A stretch of DNA of 64,000 bases from AG25 sp035517615 (GTDB taxonomy: Bacteria > Gemmatimonadota > Gemmatimonadetes > Gemmatimonadales > GWC2-71-9), in the NCBI GenBank assembly GCA_035517615.1, contig DATIYM010000002.1:1-64000 (forward strand). Reading direction: 5' to 3'. The notes beneath the pieces were generated by a model. The model saw only the letters and a list, made by a program, of their open reading frames with translations. It was not told the DNA's origin and ran no database searches. The translations under genes were made by a program, and so were the position numbers. Of the stretch, positions 41,389-50,689 are shown piece after piece; position 1 is the stretch's first letter; each line of letters starts with the position of its first letter.

Positions 41389-42411
41389 TCAGCGCTGCGG
41401 GGAATCCGAGCTCGCGAACCCGGCTGCCTGACCGACCGCCGTGGCGCCCACGCTGATCAACGCGCCCTCGCGGCCAAGCGACTCCACGCCGACCACCGTT
41501 GCCACGGGTGGATTCGGGCCGAAGAACGCCGCCCCCGCGTCGCGAATGATATCGAGATCCCGCGGACGGTAATCGACCACATAGATCGTCAATGAGACGA
41601 CGTCCTGAGGCCAGGCGCCGGCGGTACGCAACACCTCCGCAAGGTTCGTGAACGCGCGCTTCGCCTGCGACTCGAGATCGGCCTCGGCAACGATCGTCCC
41701 GAAGCTGTCGACCGCGAATTGCTGAGAGGCGTAGATCGTCCGTCCCACACGCACCGCTTGAGACCCGAGGTCTGGAGCGGGCACGGCGGTGTTGCGCGGG
41801 TAGGTTTTGGACTCCGCAATCGCGCTGCTGAGCGGGGCACCACGCGCGGCGCCGCGGCCGAACCCGGCCATCGTGGCCTGGCGCCACCGCAGCGCCTCTT
41901 CGCGGTTCCGCTCCTCAGCCTGCCGGTCCTGATCGTCCTTCCAGTGCTGGTACGCCTTGAGCTGGTCGCCGTTCAAGACCTTGCGCAGTCCCTTTTCAAA
42001 CTTGTCCTGCTCGTCCTTGAGCAGCTTTCCCAGATCCTGAATGCGCTGCGCATAGAATTCGGCCGCGGCGCGGTCACCCGCATCCAACCGGTCGAACATC
42101 TTGGTGCGGGCGGCATCGACGCTATCGTGCTCAGCCTGCGTCGCGTTGCGATAGTCTTCGTACATCTGGTCGTACCGCGCTGCCTGGTCGTCGGTGAGAT
42201 TCAGGATTTGTTGCGCGGTGCTCGGGTCTGCGGGTCCGTCGAGCTCGGCGCCCGGCATTTTTGGCTCCGGCGGTACGTACTGCTGCCCTCCGCCACCACC
42301 CATGCGCCCGCGTCCGCCCCCACCTCCCCAACCGCCGAATTGAGCAAACGCCATGCTGGGCCCCAGCATGAGGCCCAGCATGGCACTCCAGAGAACGGCC
42401 TGTCGCTTCAT
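41389..42411 (-). CDS. exported Spy-like helical domain fused to a degenerate Rid domain
   Basis: Protein of 340 residues. Signal peptide to about residue 22 (MAFAQ), then a Gly-rich stretch (FGGWGGGGGRGRMGGGGG). A helical region of about 55-190 has ILNLTDDQAARYDQMYEDY, an LTxxQ-like chaperone motif. Residues about 210-335 match the RidA/YjgF fold (AFTNLAEVLRTAGAWPQDVVSLTIYV). The Rid catalytic Arg position (PARS in RidA) reads PVAT, and the Glu (IEIEA) reads ISVGA, so deaminase activity is unlikely. AAGGAGG lies about 11 bases before ATG 42411. It follows a Spy-like gene by 17 bases. Confidence 0.82.
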   Translation of the reverse strand: MKRQAVLWSAMLGLMLGPSMAFAQFGGWGGGGGRGRMGGGGGQQYVPPEPKMPGAELDGPADPSTAQQILNLTDDQAARYDQMYEDYRNATQAEHDSVDAARTKMFDRLDAGDRAAAEFYAQRIQDLGKLLKDEQDKFEKGLRKVLNGDQLKAYQHWKDDQDRQAEERNREEALRWRQATMAGFGRGAARGAPLSSAIAESKTYPRNTAVPAPDLGSQAVRVGRTIYASQQFAVDSFGTIVAEADLESQAKRAFTNLAEVLRTAGAWPQDVVSLTIYVVDYRPRDLDIIRDAGAAFFGPNPPVATVVGVESLGREGALISVGATAVGQAAGFASSDSPQR

Positions 42412-42428
42412 TGTCGGACTAACCTCCT

Positions 42429-42971
42429 TCAACCGTTATCGGTGCCCTGCTTCGAGTGACGCCACTCATTGTTCCCACGCTCGCCGCGTCCACCCCGTCC
42501 GCCGTCGCCGCGGCGCATATGCCCGAAGCGCCCCTGGAACCGATCGCTGGCCAGCGCGAGCTGCGCGCGCTGCACGGGCGAGAGATAGCCGGACATCTCG
42601 CGGGCCTCGGCGCGACGCAAATCCGCGAGCTTCGCCGCGTTCTGATCGCGAGCATCGAGCAACTTGCGGACGCTATCGACGTTCGCCGCGACGCCAGGAC
42701 GGAGCTGCGCGCGGAGCGCTTCGGACAGATCGCGCCGCTGCTTCATCACCGGCTCACGCTGCTCCTGGAACCGCTGCTGGGTCGCTTTGAATTTTGTGAA
42801 CTGGTCATCGGTCAAGCCGAGGTATTCCCGCATCCGCGCCTGCCGCCGTGCTTCGAATTGCGCGCGCGAGGGCCGTTGATGCTGGGCTTTGCTCGTATCA
42901 GCGGGGTTCTGCGCCATGAGCACTGGTGCGGCCGCGAGCAGGGCGGCACACATTAGACTGAGTCGTTTCAC
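42429..42971 (-). CDS. Spy/CpxP-like periplasmic protein
   Basis: Protein of 180 residues. The signal peptide MKRLSLMCAALLAAAPVLMAQ is followed by a helical, charged domain with MREYLGLTDDQFTKFKATQQRF (LTxxQ motif) and a second copy-like MSGYLSPVQRAQLALASDRF, as in Spy/CpxP chaperone-like or metal-sensing proteins. The tail is Arg/Gly-rich (RRGDGGRGGRGERG). Start GTG 42971 is supported by AGGAGG 7 bases upstream. It forms an operon with the Spy-Rid fusion, whose helical half resembles it. Confidence 0.82.
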   Translation of the reverse strand: MKRLSLMCAALLAAAPVLMAQNPADTSKAQHQRPSRAQFEARRQARMREYLGLTDDQFTKFKATQQRFQEQREPVMKQRRDLSEALRAQLRPGVAANVDSVRKLLDARDQNAAKLADLRRAEAREMSGYLSPVQRAQLALASDRFQGRFGHMRRGDGGRGGRGERGNNEWRHSKQGTDNG

Positions 42972-43190
42972 TTTCAAACCTCCTGGGAATGTCATCTGTT
43001 GAGTAGATGCCGGGTTCAGAGATTTGGACGCAGATCGGGGGGGAAATGTTGGCCCGTGGTTCACAATTCCCGCTCGAGCCCCATTGAGAGAGTCTGGAGC
43101 AAACCCTTAAGTGTCACAATCCCAAGCAATTGGAGTCAGGTACAGTGACGAGGCGCTGCTGGGCCGCCTGTCGCATTCTGTGCACACCAC

Positions 43191-43922
43191 TCATCGCGCG
43201 GCGCCGGGCGCGATCTGCTGAGACGAAGCGATCGCAGCTTGCCGGAGAAACATCGCGATCAGGAACCACCAGACTCCGGAGATAAAATCGCCGCCGACAA
43301 AACTCACCACGCCGAGCGCCATGAACAGGACACTGAAGCCCGCGCCAACCCGCGCCGCCGTTTGCGTGGCCCGGCGCAGGTCGCCCTTCCAGCGCCAGAG
43401 AATCGCGCGGAAAATGCGCCCGCCGTCGAGCGGGAACGCGGGCAGCAGATTGAAGCCAGCGAGCACGGCGTTGATGACCGCGAGATACCCGAGCACGGCG
43501 GTGATAGGAGTGGGCCAGGTGTTACGGCCCGCGAGCGCGAGGGCGTAACACGCAAGCGCGATCAGGATGCTGGCGAACGGACCCGCGGCGGCCATCAGCA
43601 GCTCGGCCTTCGCGTCGCGCGGCTCGCCGGTCATTTCGGCTACCCCGCCGAAGATGAACAGCGTGATTCCGCGCATGGGAATCCCGTTTCGCCGCGCGAC
43701 AAGGGCATGAAACATTTCGTGCACCACAATCGCGGCGAACAGGCCAAGGGCGCCCGCAACCCCCATGGCCCAGTATGTGCTTGGCGAAAGCCCCGGGAGT
43801 CGGAGCGGAAAGTATCCGCTCGCGAGCGACCAGGTCGCGAGCGCGGCAACGACGAGCCAGCTTGCGTCGACTCGGATCGGAAATCCGAACAAGCGAAATA
43901 GCTGAATCTGCTTCCCGAACAT
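43191..43922 (-). CDS. site-2 protease family membrane metallopeptidase (M50)
   Basis: Intramembrane zinc protease of 243 residues. The HExxH motif is HEMFH in the helix GLFAAIVVHEMFHALVARR, and the third ligand is in NLLPAFPLDGGRIF. About six transmembrane helices; no PDZ or CBS domain is attached. Members cleave membrane-bound anti-sigma factors or signal remnants; the target is unknown. It diverges from the MBL gene with only 15 bases between the starts. About 220 bases without a gene separate it from the Spy-like gene downstream. Confidence 0.9.
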   Translation of the reverse strand: MFGKQIQLFRLFGFPIRVDASWLVVAALATWSLASGYFPLRLPGLSPSTYWAMGVAGALGLFAAIVVHEMFHALVARRNGIPMRGITLFIFGGVAEMTGEPRDAKAELLMAAAGPFASILIALACYALALAGRNTWPTPITAVLGYLAVINAVLAGFNLLPAFPLDGGRIFRAILWRWKGDLRRATQTAARVGAGFSVLFMALGVVSFVGGDFISGVWWFLIAMFLRQAAIASSQQIAPGAAR

Positions 43923-43937
43923 TTACTCTTATACCCC

Positions 43938-44891
43938 ATGCACGCACATTACGACGGAACGCGTTTCTTCAATCCCGGCGCGGCTCCTGCCCAGCCAGTC
44001 TGGATGGTGCCGCGCCTGTTGCTCACCCGGCGTGCGCGCTGGCCCAAGAGCGTTCCTGTGCAACAGCGGGTTCCGCCCGGCCGGACGGGCATCCACGAGG
44101 TCATTGTGACGTTCGTGGGTCACTCCACGTTTCTAGTGCAAACACCTGCGGGCAATGTCCTGATCGACCCGGTGTACGCGCGGCGCGCGAGTCCCGTACA
44201 ATTCGCCGGGCCACGCCGCGCGCGGCTCCCCGGGGTCAGGTTCACCGATCTCCCGGAAATAGACGTCGTGCTGATCAGCCACAATCATTACGATCATTGC
44301 GACCTGCATACGATTCGCGCGCTGCAACACCGGTTTGGCCCGCGATTTGTCACCGCGCTGGGTAATGCGGCGCTGCTCAAGTCCGCGGGGGCCGCGCGCG
44401 TGGAAGAGCTCGACTGGTGGCAGGAAGCCGAGTCCTTGCGGCCGCTCGCCGTGCAGCTCACGCCGGCCCGGCATTTCTCGGCGCGCGGCATCTTCGACCG
44501 CGACCGGGCGCTCTGGGGCGGGTTTCTGATCCACGCCGGGGACACCGAGATTTTCTTCGCGGGCGACTCGGGGTATGGACCGCATTTTGGCGAGATCCGC
44601 GAACGCAGCCGACCGATCGACCTGGCGCTGCTGCCGATCGGCGCGTACGAGCCGCGCTGGTTCATGCGACCGATTCACATGAATCCGGCCGAAGCCGTGC
44701 AAGCGCATGTGGACCTGGGAGCGCGACACAGCCTTGCGATGCACTTCGGCACCTTCCAACTCACGCCGGAGGCCATCGATGCCCCGGAGCGCGCGCTCTC
44801 CGCAGCGCTGTCCGCGCGCGCGATTCCCGCGACGGATTTTCGAGCGCCAGAATGCGGCGAATCGCTGCGGCTCGTCTCTCGTTCGGGGTGA
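43938..44891 (+). CDS. MBL-fold metallo-hydrolase (NAPE-PLD/UlaG-like)
   Basis: Binuclear-zinc hydrolase of 317 residues. HxHxDH is present as HNHYDHCD, with LTPARHFSARG and FFAGDSGYG as later metal-ligand segments and MHFGTFQL near the end. The segment VGHSTFLVQTPAGNVLIDPVY and the overall layout match N-acyl-phosphatidylethanolamine phospholipase D-like and RomA-like proteins. No signal peptide is evident. Substrate unknown; a phospholipid or lactone is plausible. Confidence 0.88.
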   Translation: MHAHYDGTRFFNPGAAPAQPVWMVPRLLLTRRARWPKSVPVQQRVPPGRTGIHEVIVTFVGHSTFLVQTPAGNVLIDPVYARRASPVQFAGPRRARLPGVRFTDLPEIDVVLISHNHYDHCDLHTIRALQHRFGPRFVTALGNAALLKSAGAARVEELDWWQEAESLRPLAVQLTPARHFSARGIFDRDRALWGGFLIHAGDTEIFFAGDSGYGPHFGEIRERSRPIDLALLPIGAYEPRWFMRPIHMNPAEAVQAHVDLGARHSLAMHFGTFQLTPEAIDAPERALSAALSARAIPATDFRAPECGESLRLVSRSG

Positions 44892-44899
44892 GGCTTCCT

Positions 44900-45700
44900 T
44901 CAGGGATTCAGCTTGACGATCGCCCAGCCCAGGTTGGGAATCGAACGCAGCGCGCGCCCCAGGCGCTCGAAGTCGACGGGCTTGGTGAGAAATCCATCCG
45001 CCGCGAGCGTCGCCAGGCGCTCATGCTCCTGCTCGGAGGCGGTGAGCACGATCACCGGGGTGCGGCGCAGCACCGCGTCTTCGCGGAGACGGAGCAGCAC
45101 GTCGCGGCCATCGAGACGCGGAAGATTCAGATCGAGCAGCACGAGGTCGGCCTTCGGGACCTCCTCGTGCGGCGGCTCCCGGCGGAGAAACGCGAGGGCC
45201 TCGACGCCGTCGTGAACGGTCCAGATGAGATTCTGGACCCGCGCCTGCTCGAGGGCACGGATCGTCAACGCGGCGTCGTTCTGTTCATCCTCGACGAGGA
45301 GGATGTTGATCGCTCCGGATTCCGTGGCGCTCGGCTCCACGTCGTCGGCGGAGATCGACGGCGCCGGCTTGTTCCCACGCAGTGACTCCATGAGTCCGCC
45401 GCCCGCATCGACCGCGAACCATCCGTCGCACCGCGGGCATCCCATCCGCTCAGCCGGCGCGGCGAATGGCACGCGCTCGGCGCAGTTGGGGCACACCAGA
45501 TAGGGCGCGCCCCACTCGCGGGTCACGAGCGTCCACCGCTCGGGCCGTGCGTCCACGATCTCGAGACGGGCGCGCGGAATACCGATCGATTTCTGGTGGA
45601 CCGCGATCACGATCTCGTCGCGGTTCACACTCAACACCGGATACCACGCGCCGGAGCGCAGGGGATGCAGCACGCTTCCGGCCAGCCGAGCCCATTGCAT
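44900..45700 (-). CDS. zinc-ribbon protein with C-terminal receiver domain
   Basis: Protein of 266 residues with unusual layout. The N-terminal part (about 1-65, RSGAWYPVLSVNRDEIVIAV) has no fold I recognise. A zinc ribbon CPNC...CPRC follows at about 68-90. The Rcp1-type receiver domain (about 132-262) has VEDEQND, the acceptor Asp in VLLDLNLPRLDG, VLTASEQ and FLTKPVD. No output domain follows, so it may act by protein contact. It converges on the MBL gene. The kinase partner is not encoded next to it. Confidence 0.82.
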   Translation of the reverse strand: MQWARLAGSVLHPLRSGAWYPVLSVNRDEIVIAVHQKSIGIPRARLEIVDARPERWTLVTREWGAPYLVCPNCAERVPFAAPAERMGCPRCDGWFAVDAGGGLMESLRGNKPAPSISADDVEPSATESGAINILLVEDEQNDAALTIRALEQARVQNLIWTVHDGVEALAFLRREPPHEEVPKADLVLLDLNLPRLDGRDVLLRLREDAVLRRTPVIVLTASEQEHERLATLAADGFLTKPVDFERLGRALRSIPNLGWAIVKLNP

Positions 45701-45740
45701 GGCGCCTATTCTCCAACCTCCAGGGCACGGCCGTCAAGGC

Positions 45741-46904
45741 TCAATTCCTCTTTGCGGTATAGGAGTGTGCCCCTACCCCCGCCAGGTGACCTCCCGAGAC
45801 CACCAGGTACTCCTCTCGAATCGGCCGGCCATCGAACCAGCACTCCAGGATTTCCCTGGTGCCGGCGGCGTAGCGCGTCTGGGCCGAGAGGCTCGTACCG
45901 GAGACGTGCGGCGTCATGCCGTGGTGCGGCATGGTGCGCCAGGGATGATCCTTGGGCGGAGGTTGTGGAAACCAGACATCGCCCGCGTAGCCGGCGAGCT
46001 GCCCGTTCTCCAGAGCCCGCACGATCGCGTCGCGATCGCAGATCTTGCCGCGTGCCGTGTTCACGAGATACGCGCCGCGTTTCATTTTTCCCAGCAGCGC
46101 GTCGTTGAAGAGGTGCTCCGTCTCAGGATGAAGCGGGGTATTGATGGTGACGACATCGCACACGCCAACGAGCGATGCGACGTTCGGATGAAAGGTCAGG
46201 GCGAGCTCCTGCTCGACCGCCGGGGCCAGCCGATACTTGTCGGTGTAGTGGAGCTTCACGTCGAACGGTTTCAGCCGGCGCAGCACCGCAGTGCCGATCC
46301 GTCCCGCTCCCACGGTGCCGACCACCATGCCCTCGAGATCGTAGGAGCGCGACGCGGCATCGGCGACGTTCCAACCGCCCTCGACCACCCACTGGTAGGA
46401 CGGGATGTAGTTGCGCACCAGCGCGAGAATCATCATGACTACGTGCTCCGAGACGCTGATGCTGTTCGAGAACGTAACCTCGGCCACGGTGATTCCGCGC
46501 TCGATGCACGCCTCGAGGTCGTAATGATCGGACCCGATGCCCGCGGTGATCGCAAGCTTCAGCTCGCGAGCCCTGGCAATGCGCTCGCGAGTCAGATAGG
46601 CCGGCCAGAACGGCTGTGAGATCACGACCTCGGCGTCAGGTAGCTCTCGCTCGAAGACCGACTGCGGCCCATCCTTGTCTGACGTAACGACGAGCGTGTG
46701 CCCGAGCGACTCGAGAAAGCGTCGCAATCCCAGCGCTCCGGACACACAACCCACGAGCTCGCCCGGGGTGAAGTCCAGGCGATGTGGCGTGGGCGTGGTT
46801 TGGCCGCCGGGATAGCGCTCGATTTTGGGAACGTCTCGGCGTGCGTACTTCGGTGGGTACCCGTCGATCGGGTCGTCATAGAGCACGCAAAGAATCTTGG
46901 ACAT
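45741..46904 (-). CDS. NAD-dependent formate dehydrogenase
   Basis: D-2-hydroxyacid dehydrogenase family enzyme of 387 residues that oxidises formate to CO2 with NAD. Family marks: PFWPAYLTRERI, the cofactor loop VGAGRIG, INTPLHPETEHLF, NTARGKICDRDAIV with the catalytic Arg, and TPHVSGTSLSAQTRYAAGTREIL with the catalytic His, as in Pseudomonas and plant FDH. It is metal-free, unlike Mo-dependent FDH, although modABC lies elsewhere in this window. AAGGAG lies 6-8 bases before the ATG. It stands alone. Confidence 0.93.
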   Translation of the reverse strand: MSKILCVLYDDPIDGYPPKYARRDVPKIERYPGGQTTPTPHRLDFTPGELVGCVSGALGLRRFLESLGHTLVVTSDKDGPQSVFERELPDAEVVISQPFWPAYLTRERIARARELKLAITAGIGSDHYDLEACIERGITVAEVTFSNSISVSEHVVMMILALVRNYIPSYQWVVEGGWNVADAASRSYDLEGMVVGTVGAGRIGTAVLRRLKPFDVKLHYTDKYRLAPAVEQELALTFHPNVASLVGVCDVVTINTPLHPETEHLFNDALLGKMKRGAYLVNTARGKICDRDAIVRALENGQLAGYAGDVWFPQPPPKDHPWRTMPHHGMTPHVSGTSLSAQTRYAAGTREILECWFDGRPIREEYLVVSGGHLAGVGAHSYTAKRN

Positions 46905-47107
46905 AATGGACTCCTTCAGAAGACGTAGCGGCGAGCGTCAGGTCGTCACAGAGCGGGTCTCCCGTGCATGAGGGGAAGCAGCACCAATGATCATGTTTGA
47001 CGGTACTACGCGGTTCACGCACAGGTAAGTGTTCCTTGGTCCGTGAAACTGCGGCGCGGGCGCTCGCGTAGAGGAGTGGTTACACCGTCCTTCCCGGAGG
47101 TATCGGC

Positions 47108-49399
47108 ATCGCCGTCTCCGCGCTCCTGATCGCCGTCGTCGGTGGCACGGGTCCCTATGCCATCGCACCACCACGCCTCGAAGAAACAGCCGTCGTGATC
47201 GACGGCAGCTTCGAGGAGCCGCAGTGGAGCCGGGCGGCAGTCCTGTCCGGCTTCTCGGAGTACGCCCCCGTCGACGGCCGTGCAGCCGACGACACGACGC
47301 TGGTATTCGTCTGGTACTCGGCGCATGCGATCTACTTTGGCGTGCATGCCGTGGAGCATCACGGTCCGGTGCATGGCTCGCACGCCAACCGCGATCGGAT
47401 AACGAACGATGATTGGGTGGAGATCCTGCTCGATACGTTCAACGACCGCCGCCAGGCGCTCGTGTTCGGCGTGAACCCGCTGGGTGTACAATCCGACGGA
47501 ACGTTGATCGAATCGCAGGGCGGCCAGCGCGACACGGTCGACCTTTCGGCCGACTTCGTGTTCCAATCGAATGGGCGCATTACGCCCGACGGGTACGACG
47601 TCGAGATCCGCATTCCCTTCAAGAGCATCCGGTACCAGTCGAATCGCGTGCAGCAATGGGGCATCAACGTCGTCCGCCGCGTCCAGCATTCCGGCCAGCG
47701 CCAGACCTGGACGGCGGCCCGGCTCGACGCGGCGTCATTCCTAGCGCAATCTGGGACGCTCGACGATCTGAGCGATCTCGATCGTGAGATCGTGCTGGAC
47801 GTCATTCCCGAGCTGACGGGCAAGGCGACGGGCGTCCAGGCGCCTGTCCCCCCGCACTGGACGTACGCCACGGGGAGCCCCGACTTCGGTGGGAATGTGC
47901 GATGGGGCGTCACCAACAATCTCACGCTCATCGCCACGGCGCGTCCCGACTTCTCGCAGGTCGAGTCGGATGCCGGTCAGCTGGTGTTCGATCCGCGCCA
48001 GGCGCTGTTCTATCCAGAAAAGCGGCCGTTCTTCCTCGATGGACTCGAGCGGTTCAACACGCCGAGCACACTGATTTACACGCGGCGCATCGTGCAGCCC
48101 GTGGCCGCGCTGCAGCTCGCGGGCAAGATGACGGGGATCGGAGTGGGATTCCTTTCGGCGGTGGACGGGCGTCCCTACTCCGCGACCGGCACCGACAATC
48201 CGCGCTACCAGATCCTCCGCCTCGTGCGCGACCTCGGCGGGCAGTCGTCCGCGGGAATCGTCTATACCGACAAGGTGGACGGACCGGACTATAACCGCGT
48301 TGCGGGCGTCGATGCGCACGTCATGCTCGGCGGCGCGAAGCGAGCCGATTTCCAGCTGGCGGGCAGCGTCACACGAGCGTCGGGCGTTACGACGAGCGCG
48401 CCCCTGTGGAACGCGACGCTCGATCGTACCGGCCACACGTTCGGGTATACCTACGCGGTGTCGGGTATCGCACCGGACTTTGTCGCGGCCAGCGGATTCA
48501 TTTCGCGTTCCGGCCTCGTGGGAATGACGCTCGACCATTGGGTGACCCGCTACGGCAAGCCCGGCGCGGCGGTCGTGAACTGGAAAGGCGATGTCTCGCT
48601 CTCGGGCCGCTGGGTGTACCCACATCTCTTCTCCGGCCGGCCCCCGGACGACCAGTTCCTGCACTTCACGTCCACGTGGCAGGTGCGCGCGTGGAACGCG
48701 AGCGCCGCGTTCTATCTCGAGTCGTTCAGTTTCGACACCGCGCTTTATTCCGGGTACGCGCTGCTCGCCAACCACGGGGCAGGATCGGACACGTTGCCGT
48801 TCATGGGAACGCCGCGCATCGCCAACTACGATTTTCAGTTCACAGTCGAGACGCCACAATTCCGGCACTTCAACGCCTCACTGCTCGTGCTGCCCGCCAT
48901 TCAGGACGAGAACTTCTACGAGTGGGCGCCCGCATGGATTCTCTTCATCCAGGCAGGGCTCGACTGGCGGCCCTCGAGCCGGCTCAGGATCAACGCGACC
49001 TACCTGCACCAGGAATACTGGCGCAAGACGGACGGCAGCTCGGTCGGCCGCGAAGTCATTCCGCGCGTGAAGCTGGAATACCAGGTGAGCCGGCCGCTGT
49101 TCGTCAGGCTAGTGGGGGAGTACGACGCGTTTCGGCGGGATTCGCTGCGCGACGACTCGCGCACGAACTATCCCATCCTGATCTTCGACCCCGATTCGGG
49201 ACGATATCTGCCCGCGGGGCGCCAAGCGCACAATCAGCTCCAGCTCGATTGGCTGGTTTCGTACACGCCGTCACCCGGAACGGTGTTCTACGCCGGCTAC
49301 GACAGCAATCTGACGGAGGCAGAGGCGTTCGCCTTCCGGGGGATTCGGCGCCTGTCGGACGGCTTCTTCGTGAAGCTCACCTACCTGTTTCGCTGGTGA
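47108..49399 (+). CDS. DUF5916 outer-membrane-barrel protein with CBM9-like domain
   Basis: Large exported protein, 734 residues from GTG 47195 and about 763 if it starts at 47108. The N-terminal CBM9-like beta-sandwich (VIDGSFEEPQWSRA) is followed by a long beta-rich part with FDPRQALFYPEKRPFFLDG and an aromatic C-terminus ending KLTYLFRW, typical of outer membrane barrels. The GTG start would cut off a signal peptide-like stretch (IAVSALLIAVVGG). GGAGG at 47096-47100 sits 7 bases before an ATC at 47108, but no ATG, GTG or TTG exists in frame between the upstream TAG and 47195. The start is therefore unusual or damaged. Confidence 0.82.
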   Translation: MAVSALLIAVVGGTGPYAIAPPRLEETAVVIDGSFEEPQWSRAAVLSGFSEYAPVDGRAADDTTLVFVWYSAHAIYFGVHAVEHHGPVHGSHANRDRITNDDWVEILLDTFNDRRQALVFGVNPLGVQSDGTLIESQGGQRDTVDLSADFVFQSNGRITPDGYDVEIRIPFKSIRYQSNRVQQWGINVVRRVQHSGQRQTWTAARLDAASFLAQSGTLDDLSDLDREIVLDVIPELTGKATGVQAPVPPHWTYATGSPDFGGNVRWGVTNNLTLIATARPDFSQVESDAGQLVFDPRQALFYPEKRPFFLDGLERFNTPSTLIYTRRIVQPVAALQLAGKMTGIGVGFLSAVDGRPYSATGTDNPRYQILRLVRDLGGQSSAGIVYTDKVDGPDYNRVAGVDAHVMLGGAKRADFQLAGSVTRASGVTTSAPLWNATLDRTGHTFGYTYAVSGIAPDFVAASGFISRSGLVGMTLDHWVTRYGKPGAAVVNWKGDVSLSGRWVYPHLFSGRPPDDQFLHFTSTWQVRAWNASAAFYLESFSFDTALYSGYALLANHGAGSDTLPFMGTPRIANYDFQFTVETPQFRHFNASLLVLPAIQDENFYEWAPAWILFIQAGLDWRPSSRLRINATYLHQEYWRKTDGSSVGREVIPRVKLEYQVSRPLFVRLVGEYDAFRRDSLRDDSRTNYPILIFDPDSGRYLPAGRQAHNQLQLDWLVSYTPSPGTVFYAGYDSNLTEAEAFAFRGIRRLSDGFFVKLTYLFRW

Positions 49400-49400
49400 G

Positions 49401-50045
49401 CTATCCCTTGGACGGCTCGCGGTAGAGCGCCGGGAATTTCTGCTGCAAGGCCTTGATCTTGGGCGCATCGTTGTAGACGATGTAGGGATAGTCGGGGTGT
49501 CGCGCCATGAAATGCTGGTGGTAGTCCTCGGCCGGATAGAAGGCCTGGAGCGGCGCGATTTCCGTCACGATGGGCGCCCGAAACACCTTTTGCTTCGTAA
49601 GCTCGGCGACGTACGCCAGAGCGCGCTGTCGCTGCAGTGAATCCTGATAAAAAACGATGGAACGATACTGGGTACCCACGTCAGGCCCCTGCCGGTTCAG
49701 CTCCGTCGGATCGTGGGCTACGGTAAAGAACACCTGCAATAACTGGTCGTAGCTCACCTGCGTCGGATTGTAGACGACCCGCACCGACTCGGCGTGTCCG
49801 GTCGTGCCCGTCGAGACGAGCATGTAGGAGGGAGAGCTCACCGACCCGCCGGCGTATCCCGACGTCGCCGAGATGACGCCCTTCACGTGCTCAAACACGC
49901 CTTCGATTCCCCAGAAACACCCTCCGGCGAACACCGCGCTCGCCGTATCCGCAGCCGGTGCGGGAGCAGCGCCATGGAGGGACGTAGTACACAACAGCAG
50001 GACCAATCCAAGCGAGCCGGCGATTCGACGCATCTGGCACCCCAT
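49401..50045 (-). CDS. msrA: peptide methionine sulfoxide reductase MsrA, exported
   Basis: Stand-alone MsrA of 214 residues (210 if ATG 50033 is used, which better fits the signal peptide MRRIAGSLGLVLLLC). Catalytic GCFWGIE, SGYAGG, TGHAESV, GTQYRSIVFY and EDYHQHF are all present. It reduces Met-S-sulfoxide in periplasmic proteins. It is more like the MsrA half of the fusion at 34917-35990 in layout than a cytosolic enzyme, so the organism invests twice in periplasmic Met repair. Converges closely on the DUF5916 gene. Confidence 0.93.
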   Translation of the reverse strand: MGCQMRRIAGSLGLVLLLCTTSLHGAAPAPAADTASAVFAGGCFWGIEGVFEHVKGVISATSGYAGGSVSSPSYMLVSTGTTGHAESVRVVYNPTQVSYDQLLQVFFTVAHDPTELNRQGPDVGTQYRSIVFYQDSLQRQRALAYVAELTKQKVFRAPIVTEIAPLQAFYPAEDYHQHFMARHPDYPYIVYNDAPKIKALQQKFPALYREPSKG

Positions 50046-50131
50046 TTGGCGACTCCGCTAGAACACCCAGCACTGAGAGTGAGTTCCCAAGACGTGTTAA
50101 GTTCATGCACCCAATTCACGTCAGGTGATTG

Positions 50132-50686
50132 ATGCTCGCGTTGCTTGCGCTGATCGCGGTTCCGCTCCTGTCTCCTCCCGAACCCTGTTGGACCCGCGCG
50201 AACGCGGTGCAGCTCGAGCATCGCGTCAGCCCGCTCGATTCGACCACGGTTGCGCTTGGCGATGATTCAGTAAAGGTGTGCTACGGCAGTCCGTCGATCC
50301 GGGGCCGCAAGATCATGGGAAAGCTCGTGCCGTATAACGAACCCTGGCGGCTCGGGGCGAACGAAGCCACGACCATCTCCGTTCCGTTTGCCGTCCAATT
50401 CGCCGGTGTGCGTCTCGATGCCGGGATGTACTCGCTGTACGTCGTGCCAATCGGAGGAAGCTGGAAGATCTATGTGAACCGTAGCGCCAAGCGCTGGGGC
50501 ATTCCCATCGACAACGGCGTGCGCAACCAAGACATCGCGTCCCACTCGGTGCGAACCGAGCAGACGCGGGATACGGTCCAGGCCCTCAAGATGACGTTCA
50601 CGCCCCCGCAAAAGAACGCGAGCGAGCTCGTGATCGAGTGGGAAACCACACGGGTGCGCCTGCCGATCCAGCGTACGAAGGAATAG
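50132..50686 (+). CDS. DUF2911 family exported protein
   Basis: Protein of 184 residues with a signal peptide (MLALLALIAVPLL). The DUF2911 domain is clear: RVSPLDSTTVALGDDSVKV, CYGSPSIRGRKIMGKLVPYNEPWRLGANEATTI and the tail ELVIEWETTRVRLP. Function is unknown for the family. It runs with the ligase gene that begins 4 bases after its stop, probably by chance of packing. Start ATG 50132 (a TTG precedes it directly). Confidence 0.85.
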   Translation: MLALLALIAVPLLSPPEPCWTRANAVQLEHRVSPLDSTTVALGDDSVKVCYGSPSIRGRKIMGKLVPYNEPWRLGANEATTISVPFAVQFAGVRLDAGMYSLYVVPIGGSWKIYVNRSAKRWGIPIDNGVRNQDIASHSVRTEQTRDTVQALKMTFTPPQKNASELVIEWETTRVRLPIQRTKE

Positions 50687-50689
50687 CCC

